Shown in pieces: positions 32,923 through 42,500 of a stretch of 42,999 bases of DNA. This stretch comes from Caldilineaceae bacterium (lineage in GTDB: Bacteria; Chloroflexota; Anaerolineae; Caldilineales; Caldilineaceae), in assembly GCA_019637685.1 (NCBI GenBank), contig JAHBVF010000046.1:1-42999 (forward strand), in the 5' to 3' direction. Positions within the stretch are counted from its first letter, which is position 1. Every line of letters starts with the position of its first letter. A program made the translations under genes and the position numbers. The notes below the pieces were generated by a model that was not told the origin of the DNA, did not search any database, and was given only the letters and a program-made list of their open reading frames with translations.

Positions 32923-35412
32923 ATGTTGCAGAATCAGTGGTATGCTTTTCTCTATCGAACCTACTATAGTCGACCTATATGGCACAAGGGGCGAACAGTG
33001 CTGACCAGGACCCAAACCCGTTACTTTATTATTCTAATAGGAATTTATCTGGTCTTTGCTATCTGTGGCGCACTCTTCCAAATCGCCGACACTCCGCGCA
33101 GTCTGATAAAAGAAATTGCGTTGAATAATTCCAATGTAAAGCTTCATATTCAATCGCCAGAGATATTGACCCGGGATGGACAACGACGTCAGGGAAGAAT
33201 TGCTTTTTCGCTGCGACCATTTACTGAGCCTGATGACACATTCACAGTCACTTCCGCTGCTACTACTGTATTGCCCACACCTGCGGCAAATACAGTCCTA
33301 CCGATCTCGACCCAATCAATAACGAGGACTCCCTGTTCCCGTTATATGACTTTCTGTCTAAATGAAATGGGCAAAACCTCTGCGTCTGCGCTCACTCCAT
33401 CTCCGGCTACAGATACTACAGAACAGGATGAAGAAGAACCATCGAATACTAACAGTGAAGTTCAAGAGTGGAGTTTTCTGGTCCAAAGCACTGAAGGCGT
33501 CCTCCCCATTACCAGTGATGGCATATCCTTCACCCCAATTATCACTTTATCCTTGTCGTCAAGCATAACGGAGGCATCATTTCTTGTCGAGCACGCGGCA
33601 TTAGCCGACGCGCCGTATGAGGCTGAATTCGATCTGGAAGATCGCAACAATAAACATTTCTATCGAACCGTTGCCCAAGTTTCCCTAGAATCAAGGTGGC
33701 AATTCTTCTGGCGTAGATTCCGGGACATCGCTGTATCGCTGGGTAGCATTTTAGGACTTATTGGCGTGGTCTTTGCCTATCTGATTCAAGATCAGAATGA
33801 TCGCAAAGGGCGTGAAGAGGCCAACCTTCGGCACATCGCAGAGAGATTGCCTCTTGCCGAGCCAGATGAAATCCCTCATCTGATTCAGAGGTGGGTTGTA
33901 TCTGTCAATGTCTTGAGCCAAGCATCTCTGGAAGTACGCAAGCAGGTCAAAGAAATACGTGAAACCTGTCAAAATCTATACAGACACAATCTAACCGTGC
34001 TGAACCTTAATAATGAAGTATGGATCGAAGAATTATACGAAGCAATTCATCGCCTTGAAAAGGATATTGATCCTGAAGATATACATATCATCAACGACTT
34101 ACGTACTGTATTTTCCACCCTGCACGCCCCTCCTGGAATACGGCTGAGAGAGACGACTTATATCTTTTCCGATGCGTATCTGTTCGGGATCTATCTCAAT
34201 TTTCTCTGGTCTGGTATGAGTACGGATGAGAGACAGACGGCGCTGGAAAGGTTACAGTTACTGGTCGAAGATAATCCGGACAATTCGAATCTCATTTGGC
34301 AAGAAGCTCTATGGGGGATTTATGCCTGCGATGAGCAAATTGATACAATGAAAGCACGCCAATCCCTACGCAAAGAACTGGGCGATTGGTACAGCAACTT
34401 AGATGTTCCCGAAGATAAACGGAGTGGGGCTTTAATTCCATCGCCAGGAAATCAATTCTTCACAACGACGATTGACCTCATTGCAGGAGGAAACGGACAG
34501 GGTGTTGATGTCGATTTGATAGAATGGTGTCAAACCATGCAGAATGAACGTAATCATAAAAAATCCCATTGGCAGACAATGCAGCGAATTCGTGAATCGC
34601 TGTGGCCTATCGCCGCTGCAACCGGTATTCCACGGGAGGACGCTAATTACGACTTTTCATCGCCATCAGACGAAGCCGAATACTGGAACGAAGCTATTGA
34701 ACTACTAAAGGAACCGTATCATCATTACATACAAGGGGAATCTAACAGCGGCAAAAGCTGGTTACGCATCTATTTTGAGAATACCGTTTGGTCAGACAAT
34801 GCGACGTTTCTGCCGACCTTCTATTTCCCACCGCGAGAATTACTTTACAGGGTTAAAAACCGAATTTTTCTGTACAGGAGTTTCGCCCAGAGCATCGCCA
34901 ATTGTCTTGTCGCCGCGCTGCTGGAATCTTCGACAATCAAGGAAGAAGAGATATTAAATCTTGGACCCTTTCTCGCCCGCTACGGCTACTCGGTTCCCCT
35001 GGGCAAGGCATCGCTGGCTGTACCTACATCGCCCGTGGCGGATCTGGATCGCTATTATGCCAACAAATGGCAGAGTTTTCGTTTGGCCCAAATACGGGAA
35101 GCCACCCATAGGGCACAGAAAAGAGAACTGCTGACGGACGAAGCATCCCCTATCCAGATTTTGAGCGATGTGAACATTGCGATTGATCAAGCTGGTTTTT
35201 CCAGGGTCTACCTATTGATCGATAACCTGCCGCCAAGACAGGAGGAAAAAATCTGGCCGAGGCTGCAATTGACGGAGATCGGAGAGGAACTGAACCGCTT
35301 CGAAATCTATTTGAAGATATTTGGCAGATCGCCGGTACCCGTCAAAGAATGGTCGAAAATTCACGAAGTCATCAACCCGGTTACGCAGGACCCGATTGCT
35401 ATTTATCAGTGA
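32923..35412 (+). CDS. Membrane-anchored P-loop NTPase (two TM segments)
   Basis: An 829-aa protein that I do not recognise by family name. TM helix 1 is at about 33-55 (YFIILIGIYLVFAICGALFQI). An extracytoplasmic domain of about 210 residues with Thr/Ser-rich stretches follows, then TM helix 2 at about 272-290 (VSLGSILGLIGVVFAYLI), so the rest faces the cytoplasm. Helical segments lead to a P-loop domain: Walker A GESNSGKSW (K611, S612) and Walker B RVYLLIDN (D767). Only about 60 residues follow Walker B, so the usual sensor/lid and winged-helix parts of AAA+/STAND proteins are short or absent. I chose ATG 32923 with AGGG 5 nt upstream; longer in-frame starts run into hom. The next NTPase follows after 28 nt. 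It may be a sensor for the cluster. Confidence 0.8.
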   Translation: MLQNQWYAFLYRTYYSRPIWHKGRTVLTRTQTRYFIILIGIYLVFAICGALFQIADTPRSLIKEIALNNSNVKLHIQSPEILTRDGQRRQGRIAFSLRPFTEPDDTFTVTSAATTVLPTPAANTVLPISTQSITRTPCSRYMTFCLNEMGKTSASALTPSPATDTTEQDEEEPSNTNSEVQEWSFLVQSTEGVLPITSDGISFTPIITLSLSSSITEASFLVEHAALADAPYEAEFDLEDRNNKHFYRTVAQVSLESRWQFFWRRFRDIAVSLGSILGLIGVVFAYLIQDQNDRKGREEANLRHIAERLPLAEPDEIPHLIQRWVVSVNVLSQASLEVRKQVKEIRETCQNLYRHNLTVLNLNNEVWIEELYEAIHRLEKDIDPEDIHIINDLRTVFSTLHAPPGIRLRETTYIFSDAYLFGIYLNFLWSGMSTDERQTALERLQLLVEDNPDNSNLIWQEALWGIYACDEQIDTMKARQSLRKELGDWYSNLDVPEDKRSGALIPSPGNQFFTTTIDLIAGGNGQGVDVDLIEWCQTMQNERNHKKSHWQTMQRIRESLWPIAAATGIPREDANYDFSSPSDEAEYWNEAIELLKEPYHHYIQGESNSGKSWLRIYFENTVWSDNATFLPTFYFPPRELLYRVKNRIFLYRSFAQSIANCLVAALLESSTIKEEEILNLGPFLARYGYSVPLGKASLAVPTSPVADLDRYYANKWQSFRLAQIREATHRAQKRELLTDEASPIQILSDVNIAIDQAGFSRVYLLIDNLPPRQEEKIWPRLQLTEIGEELNRFEIYLKIFGRSPVPVKEWSKIHEVINPVTQDPIAIYQ

Positions 35413-35440
35413 TTGTCATTCTTGCTTTGCAGAGATAGCC

Positions 35441-36748
35441 ATGACATTTCTAGACCATTCTATTTTAGAAAACCGACATCCGGAAGATCATCCCCACTTG
35501 CAATCGAGCCTGGTCGCGCCGGATATTCTGTCGGCATTGCTCAACCGGCGTTCCACACTGGTTGCTGCGCCGGTCGGCTATGGCAAGACAACCCTTGCTT
35601 TTTTGGCGCGCAAAGCCGCCAATACCTGGCTGCACGTCCCTCTACAGGAAGAAGACCTGATCTCCGAACAGGTTGTTGACAGCTTACTGGCCGCCATCAC
35701 CAAACAGTTGTGGCATTATTTGGGCAAAAAACCCCAGGAATTTCAGCGTTTAGGACGCCGCGCTGAAGCTGTAAAATACTTTTTCCAGGGATACATAGGT
35801 TTTGATATTGACTATTGGTTGGAAACATTGGCCGAAGATCGCTCGGAGCAGAAGGCTCATCTGCATGGATTGGCACTTCTAAAACCTCGTCAGCTCTTCA
35901 CGGAGACCGCTGACGATGAAATGCGTCTGGGAGTTCTGCTTGACTGTATTCACAAATTAGATTTTGACGGCGTAGGCGTCTGGATAGATTTAGACGAAGA
36001 ATGGGAGAAGTTGCCAGACGAAGTCCAGGATTCTCTGGCCTTTCTCTATGACTTTCTCAATTTGTTGCGCAATCGAAATCTCCACATCAAATGTCTCGCT
36101 GTACCTTCTGTAATACGTTTTCTGGAGAAGCGACGGGGGGGCCAGACTCTCAGCGTCTCCGTCCTAACATTGGAGTGGACCCAAGCACAACTGGCCGAAA
36201 TTCTGAATCGTCGTCTTGCGCTTGCCAGTCAGGGGAAGATCCAGGAATTGAAAGATTTGATCGATCCAGAACGTTTCACCGCCTTTCTGCATGAGTATGG
36301 AGATCCTCGCAGCCCCTCTGCCTGGCTCGACTTGGCCCGCTTTCTGGCTCAACAGATCAGTGAAACAGACATACTGCCCGGCAATGACAAGAGCTGGTTG
36401 ACCGCCCGCCGCGCCTATTGCGCTGAACATCTGAAGATTCGACGGGACGAAGAAGGCAACTTTTGGCGGGGTCATCAATTGCTGGAAGGGCTGGTTCCAA
36501 GAAAAAGAGCAATCTATCCGCTTATCAAATACCTCTACGAACATCCTGGTATTCATAGAACGTACCAACTTACTGAGAAACTCAATATGGATGAAAACGC
36601 GCTAAATACCAACATCAGCCGGGCGCGTAAGGATCACATCGAACCCCGGTTTGAAGGTGAAGGCGATGATGAAGGCGGGTATATCTATCTTGTAACCGAT
36701 TACAGACGCGGCGGCTATGGATTGCAACATACAGACCGTTCGCCGTAG
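35441..36748 (+). CDS. P-loop NTPase with C-terminal winged-helix-like domain
   Basis: A 435-aa cytoplasmic protein. Walker A APVGYGKTT is at 43-51 (K49), and the Walker B-like strand GVGVWIDLDEEW (D183, D185, E186) is acidic enough to hydrolyse NTP. A helical region follows, then a C-terminal winged-helix-like unit at about 355-425 (IYPLIKYLYEHPGIHRTYQLTEKL, then ISRARKDHIEPRF and GGYIYLVTDYRRGGYG). The wing-like end suggests DNA or protein binding. The ATG at 35441 follows the previous stop by 28 nt with GAGA upstream, so the two genes are likely co-transcribed. A more exact family was not recognised. No membrane segment is present. Confidence 0.8.
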   Translation: MTFLDHSILENRHPEDHPHLQSSLVAPDILSALLNRRSTLVAAPVGYGKTTLAFLARKAANTWLHVPLQEEDLISEQVVDSLLAAITKQLWHYLGKKPQEFQRLGRRAEAVKYFFQGYIGFDIDYWLETLAEDRSEQKAHLHGLALLKPRQLFTETADDEMRLGVLLDCIHKLDFDGVGVWIDLDEEWEKLPDEVQDSLAFLYDFLNLLRNRNLHIKCLAVPSVIRFLEKRRGGQTLSVSVLTLEWTQAQLAEILNRRLALASQGKIQELKDLIDPERFTAFLHEYGDPRSPSAWLDLARFLAQQISETDILPGNDKSWLTARRAYCAEHLKIRRDEEGNFWRGHQLLEGLVPRKRAIYPLIKYLYEHPGIHRTYQLTEKLNMDENALNTNISRARKDHIEPRFEGEGDDEGGYIYLVTDYRRGGYGLQHTDRSP

Positions 36749-37107
36749 CAAAACCATCATAATTGAGAGACTCTATGTCCAATTGTGACGGTTTTGTAAG
36801 ATGTAGCCCGCTGTTTGTTACTGTACTCCCGATGTGTGTTACTGAATTTTTGATGAATCAAGCGTAGAATGGGAGTCACAACGAGCCTTCTCCCCAAGGT
36901 GACTTGGCGTAGACAGGCAAGGGCGAGTACAATTCCCCTCTCACTGTTACAGGGGGACATTATACGCCGAAGGGCATAAACTGATATTTCAACCAGAGTA
37001 ACAACTCGTGCTGAGTATAGAATTGAAAAGGAACGTTCACCCCACTTCACCAGAAAGGGAGAGTGGGGCGAACGATTTTCTATATCTACTGGTAGTGGTC
37101 ACAATGA
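36749..37107. other. Intergenic region between the two halves of the NTPase cluster
   Basis: No gene is seen. Around 36811-36834 there is a diverged direct repeat TGTTTGTTACTG / TGTGTGTTACTG. At 36865-36870 there is a TAGAAT with no well-placed -35. At 37035-37080 a strong hairpin ends the region 28 nt before the next ATG. Confidence 0.45.
37035..37080 (+). terminator. Terminator or attenuator hairpin ahead of the NPF-type NTPase gene
   Basis: CGTTCACCCCACT (37035-37047) pairs with AGTGGGGCGAACG (37063-37075), 12 of 13 positions, with a 15-nt loop and ATTTT directly after. It is either the end of the upstream unit or a 5' leader attenuator of the downstream one. Confidence 0.55.
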
Positions 37108-38421
37108 ATGGAAATACGTATGCAATCAATTCTCGTAATGGACAGCGATGGATCCCTTTTACCCCCATCTGCACCTAACGACGATGGCGATAGTAAAAAT
37201 ATTGGGGGAACAACGAAAAGCAGCGAAGAGGCAATCGAAACGTGGCTCAGTCAATTTGGCTTTTTTTACAATCCTTTTCGAGACACAGATGCAGAACGGG
37301 ATGAGCACTTATCCAATTATTTTGTCGAACACCCCAATTTTGATAACCTTGCCCAATTAGAAAATAGTCTTGTCTTTGCTCGAACAGGTGATGGCAAGAC
37401 GGTGTTGCGTCTCCGACTCCAAAGCCTCTATCGAGAAGACCTGCTGCGGAATCATGTCTTCTGCTTTTCCTATACCATTCCCCAGGAAGTTGCAGAAAAC
37501 CCTCCCCATGACATCCTGGGCCACCTCCCACATATTTTAACGGCAAGTGTACGACACGCATTTGTATTGTTAGCTGCGCATGGCAACGATCTGGGCATTC
37601 TGGAAGATAATCCCGCGTTTGCAGGCATCTTTGCCAGTTACTTTGATCAGTACTTAGGAACAACTCTTTGGCTGGACGACCTCTACGAAGCGCTGGAAAC
37701 CAATTCCATCGATCCCATCGTAAAGAATGTAAAACCCACCTTTGACGATCTGGACCTTCCTTCAGGATGGTTGACTGTCAACACCATCTGGCTGCATCAA
37801 TGGATTGACCTGCTCGAAAATGTACAGGAACGATCGAGCCTGGCCGTGGATACTACCAAGCGCTGGCAGGAGTGGGAGTCACTGTTACAACGGGCCGGCT
37901 TTCAGGCTTTACTCTTGCTGATTGATGGGATCGATGTAAATCCGTCGCCAAAGGATTTGTCATCTTCACAAATGCCGGGCGAACGCATGCGCACAATGGC
38001 AGTACCCTTTGTAGAGGCGATACAGGGAAAATGGTTTGGTGAAAATACGTATGTTAAGTTATTCTTACCTATGGATACCTTTAATCTCCTTGCGGGGACT
38101 TTGCACAGAAACGATCCCATTGCTATAATTCAATGGAGTCGGGACGAGCTCCGTCAATTATTGGCAGCTCGGCTTCAGGCCGCTACGGGTGGCGCAGTTA
38201 CCGACCTGATCCAACTTGTCGAAGAAGATGTGCATCCTCTATTTAGCGAATGGTTACTGGCATTCGCCAATTTCTCACCGCGTTATTTGTTACATGTGCT
38301 CCAGCAGATATTACATGCCCATGTGACCCGTATTGCCGAAGGCAAAGAGATCGGCAAAATTTCACGAAGTACGCTGGCGAACCTCCCCCCTCGCCCTCTA
38401 CCGTATCCACCACACGATTAG
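37108..38421 (+). CDS. P-loop NTPase of the NPF...YFVEHPNFD type
   Basis: A 437-aa soluble protein. An acidic N-terminus is followed by the segment FGFFYNPFRDTDAERDEHLS and NYFVEHPNFDNL (about 50-81). Walker A is ARTGDGKTVLR (K97, T98) and Walker B is ALLLLIDGID (D273). A C-terminal helical region contains FANFSPRYLLHVLQQIL, reminiscent of AAA+ lid or STAND helices. Similar NPF-leader ATPases occur in clusters with other NTPases in filamentous bacteria, as I recall; no precise family is named. The ATG at 37108 is taken, and a second in-frame ATG at 37120 is equally possible because neither has a good ribosome site. The next gene starts 85 nt after. Confidence 0.8.
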   Translation: MEIRMQSILVMDSDGSLLPPSAPNDDGDSKNIGGTTKSSEEAIETWLSQFGFFYNPFRDTDAERDEHLSNYFVEHPNFDNLAQLENSLVFARTGDGKTVLRLRLQSLYREDLLRNHVFCFSYTIPQEVAENPPHDILGHLPHILTASVRHAFVLLAAHGNDLGILEDNPAFAGIFASYFDQYLGTTLWLDDLYEALETNSIDPIVKNVKPTFDDLDLPSGWLTVNTIWLHQWIDLLENVQERSSLAVDTTKRWQEWESLLQRAGFQALLLLIDGIDVNPSPKDLSSSQMPGERMRTMAVPFVEAIQGKWFGENTYVKLFLPMDTFNLLAGTLHRNDPIAIIQWSRDELRQLLAARLQAATGGAVTDLIQLVEEDVHPLFSEWLLAFANFSPRYLLHVLQQILHAHVTRIAEGKEIGKISRSTLANLPPRPLPYPPHD

Positions 38422-38506
38422 CCGCGTCCTTCTCCGCGCCTGACCGGGCGCTCACGAAGGCCCGGTCTGAAACATAAACAAAAGCATTCTGCGGAGGAGG
38501 ATCACG

Positions 38507-39562
38507 ATGGCGAACAGTTTTATCCGCCGGAACTACGGCCCTGGACGCTTCAACCTGCCCCGGGATGAGCTGGACAAAACAATGGCGCATATTCGCCAGG
38601 CGATCACTGCACGACCTGACGGCAAGAAGCCGTTCATCGTATTGCACGGCCCACCCGGAGTCGGCAAGACCTGGCTGTTCGAACAGATCCGCGAACTGTG
38701 CAGCACCGCGGGCGTTCGTTGCGCAGATGTTGTCCCGGCGGACAGTATGCTGGCCGATCCCAATGCCAAACTGACAGAACTCCTGCGCTGGTGTCTGCAG
38801 GACGACACAGCGGAAATTTCATCGGTTCCCACCAAAGCAGAAATCGTCCAGGACCTTTCCAACCGTCTGGATAACGCCCTTCGAACCCAGAGTCAGCCTT
38901 TGGCGTTTTTCTTTGATGATTTGGATCACTGGATCAACTGGTCGCCGCAAGACCCCCGCCTGCAACGTATCTATCAACATTTGTGGTGGGCAGTGTTGCG
39001 GCACACACATGTGCCCGGACTGGTCATCTGTACCAGCCGGGAACCGCTCCCCGCCGCCCACTTCAATGCTAGAATGAAGCGCAAATTGGCGCTAATTTCT
39101 GTGAGCAGTTTGCAGGATCGAATCAATCGGTTGATAACCGGTATTGTCGAGGAAATGGAAAATCGCCCAGACAATCCGGTGAAAATCGATGCGGACAAAT
39201 TGAAAAGCCTGACAGAACGCTACGCCTGCGGTCATCCGCTGGTTGTAGATTGGCTGGCCTGGAAGCTCTCTCAAAATGGCAGTGCTTTTGAAAAGGGTGC
39301 GGCGGATCAGAGTCTGAGCGAACTGGCCGGTCTCCTTATCGACGGAAGATTAAGTCCAAATGACGAAGAATTACTCATTCGCCTGGCTCGCGACTTTCCA
39401 GGCGGCTTTGCCGATACAGATTCTGTTTTGGATGCCGAAGGCCCCCGCCTGGTCAACAGACTGAAACAGGTTGGATTGATCGATCTCATCCCTGGAACGC
39501 CCCGATACCAGGTACTGCCGCCGCTGGTTTGTCTCTATCAGAAGGAGGGTTCGAATGGCTGA
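38507..39562 (+). CDS. NB-ARC-like STAND NTPase
   Basis: A 351-aa protein with a compact STAND NTPase layout. Walker A is HGPPGVGKT (47-55). Walker B is LAFFFDDLDHW (D137, D138, D140), with hhhDD typical of the class. A sensor-like CTSREPLP corresponds to the NB-ARC T-S/T-R motif, CGHPLVVDWLAWKL is a GxP-like motif, and a short winged helix closes the protein (SPNDEELLIRLARDFPGGF to RYQVLPPLVCLY). STAND NTPases act as switches that oligomerise on sensing a signal. This one lacks its own sensor repeats or effector and would depend on partners. GGAGGAGG lies about 7-10 nt before the ATG at 38507, the strongest ribosome site in the cluster. It overlaps the next gene by 8 nt. Confidence 0.82.
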   Translation: MANSFIRRNYGPGRFNLPRDELDKTMAHIRQAITARPDGKKPFIVLHGPPGVGKTWLFEQIRELCSTAGVRCADVVPADSMLADPNAKLTELLRWCLQDDTAEISSVPTKAEIVQDLSNRLDNALRTQSQPLAFFFDDLDHWINWSPQDPRLQRIYQHLWWAVLRHTHVPGLVICTSREPLPAAHFNARMKRKLALISVSSLQDRINRLITGIVEEMENRPDNPVKIDADKLKSLTERYACGHPLVVDWLAWKLSQNGSAFEKGAADQSLSELAGLLIDGRLSPNDEELLIRLARDFPGGFADTDSVLDAEGPRLVNRLKQVGLIDLIPGTPRYQVLPPLVCLYQKEGSNG

Positions 39563-42500
39563 ACGATACCCCACCCACCCCCTCTTTACACTGCGTACAA
39601 GCGCGCTGGCAGGGCGCAGGGAAGAGCAGGAGAAGTTGCGTTCCGCCGTGCGTGCGCTACCCAATGCCGGCGACGAAACTTGCCTCTTTTATATTGCCGG
39701 CGACGGCGGCATGGGCAAGACCCGTCTGTTGGAGTGGATGAAGGAAGAGCTTTTCACCGAATCTACCCGCAAACCATCGCGTCTCCTCTGCACCGATATC
39801 ATCGATTTTTATAGTTCTCACGTGCGTATTGCCCTGGATTTGGTTGAGGCCATTGCCGAAGATGTGCGTGCAGGGTTTGGCGAAGACGATACCTCCGACG
39901 AAATTTTCACCGAGTTCGATAATTTGCGCCAACGTTTTCGCAGCCAGCGCAACGCCGGCGTGCCCGGTGATATTCGCCAGCAGGTGATGACGGCCTTTGA
40001 CGCGGCCTGGCGCAGGTTAGCGGAAAAGGGATGGCGGCTGGTGGTGCGCCTGGACACCGCCGAACTGCTGCGTTTCCACGATGATCCGGTTCGCAAGCGC
40101 TTTGACGCCCCCCTGCCGGTTGCCACGGCGTGGGGCTGGCTGCGGAACAAAATTGAGAAGAATGAGCTGCCCGGCGTACTCTTTGTGGTGGCTGGGCGAC
40201 GCAGAGAAGCGCCCGAACTCTATGCAGAGCTGCGCAGGCTGGCTGGTGTTCCGGAACGGATGCTTGATTTGAGTGGTTTTTCCCGACAGGGAGTCGGAGA
40301 GTACATTGAACATCTATCCCGCACCCTCCACGAAAAGGGACACCCCGACAAGACGCAGGCGCTCAGCCAGGCAGAGGGGTTTGACGATGCGTTGGTGGAG
40401 GTCTTCCATCGTCTGACCGGCGGCTCGCCCATTGCCCTTGCCATTGCTCTACAACTCTACCTGGATAGGACGCCGCCCAAACTGATGGTGCTGATCGACC
40501 GCCTGTTGGAAGGAGAAGCGGAGCCGCCCGACAAAAATGCAATTGTGCGCGAAGCCCTGGTAGATGCCCTGGGCGACTACGCCTTTGGGCAGGATGCCAG
40601 CATCATCGTGCGCTATATGGCCCTGGCCCGTCGCGGGCTGACCCCAGAACGCTTCCGCGCGGTTTGGACAGGGAACTATCAATTCGAACACCTGGACGAG
40701 GACTTCGCCCAATTGCAGAGGCAGATTTTTGTTAAAACCCGGCCGGATGACAGCCTCGTCCTTCACGACGAGATCGCTGACTGGTTGGAGAGAGGTTTCT
40801 ACAGCATTGCACAGCCAGAAGCCCGGGAGGTTTTTGGACGGTTGGCGACTGTATACGATCGGGAGATTGACGAATTAGAAAGAACGATTGGCCGTCTTAA
40901 CGAGCGCACAAATATCAGCGATGAAGAGATCGACGAGAAAGAAGGAATTCATTGGATAGAGCAGATTCCAGAGCGATCAGAAGACGAGAGAAAATTGTTC
41001 ATAGCGCGAGAACAACGTCGGCATTTGGCAGCCGATCGGATGAGCTATGCCCTCCGCTGGAATCCAGCAGAAGGCTACAAACACTACTATGAGTTGGCCG
41101 AAGAAATTTTTAGTACAGGACTACGCGAGTATGAGGCGCACATTCGCGCTGTGTTTCTGGAGTGGTGGGAAGCCCAAAGCAACGACACGGCGATCTCCGA
41201 CCGTCAGGACACAGCAACCTCCGTCGGCGTCACCCCGGAACTCATCGAAGCAGACTTCGCCCTGCGCTCGGTGCAGCGCGCGTATACAGAAGCAAAACCT
41301 CAGGTGCAACGGTTGCGTGAAACACTCGCGTTGGCCCAAAGTATGCTGAATGATCATCAATTCCGTATCCCCCCGTTTGCGCGCGCCCTTTTGGAAATTT
41401 ACATCCATCTCTGCCGCGGCCAACTGGAAGGAGAAGCGACGCTGGAAGAGATGCGAACCGCGTTTACCCATTCTCTGACAGTGCTGGAAGAAGCAAAGCG
41501 CTCGCATGGAGATTGGGATACAGATTTGCGGGGGTGGCTGATCCACGCGGCCAGAGCTTTTGGCTATTATGCCTATGGTTTTATTGAGCGTACCCGAGGC
41601 CATTATGGGCGGGCGGCGCGCTGGTATACAGCCAGTCTGAAGCCCTATCGGGATTTGAAGTTCGAAGTCAGCCAGGCGCGTTCCCTCAACGACAAGGCTT
41701 ATGCATTGGCATTGGTCGGCGATTCACTCCAAGCCGAGGCTGCAGTGACGGATGCTTTGAGCTTGCGTCAGCGCCTGGGCTATGGCTACCCCATCGGTCT
41801 CAGCCTGAATACCTATGGCATTGTGTTGATGATGAACGAGCGCCCGGTTTCGGCTGAGTACCAATGCGAGCGTGCGCTGGAAATTTTCCGACGCGTGGGC
41901 AGCCCCTATGGTCAGATGTTGGCCCATCGCGCCCTAAGCGAAGCCTATCGCCGGGATGCGGAACGTCTCCCTATGGCACGGGATCATTACTTACGTCACC
42001 TGGAGAGCGCACTGCAAGAAAGTGAGCAGGCCTATACAATTGCAAGTAATCTTCTTGAACGCCCCAGTTCTCTGCTCGCCGATATCCTGGACGAATATGG
42101 CTGTGTCTACCGGGATTTGGCCCACTTTTGCTGGGAAAACCCGGAAGAATGCAAAGATAAGCACAACGCAGAGGAATCCTGTCAGCGAGCGGAGAGATTG
42201 CTGCAAGAGTCGATCCAGGCGCTGGAAGGAATCAACACAAGCGAACGGCGAGTCGATTCAGCCGTCAATCTGGCTTATCTCTACTACTGGCGAATCGACT
42301 CGGCACAAGAAATCCAGAGCGAATCCGACCGGCGTCGGCAGATTGTTGCCTGGCTTGACGAGGCCGATACGCGGCTTCAAAAAGCCATTGCCTATGCGCC
42401 GGAGGAGTATCGCAATCCCGGACACGAGCGTCATCAGCGATATGACCCCAGCAATTACTGGACCCATCTGAGTAAGGCCTGGTCCCTGGCTGCATTGATC

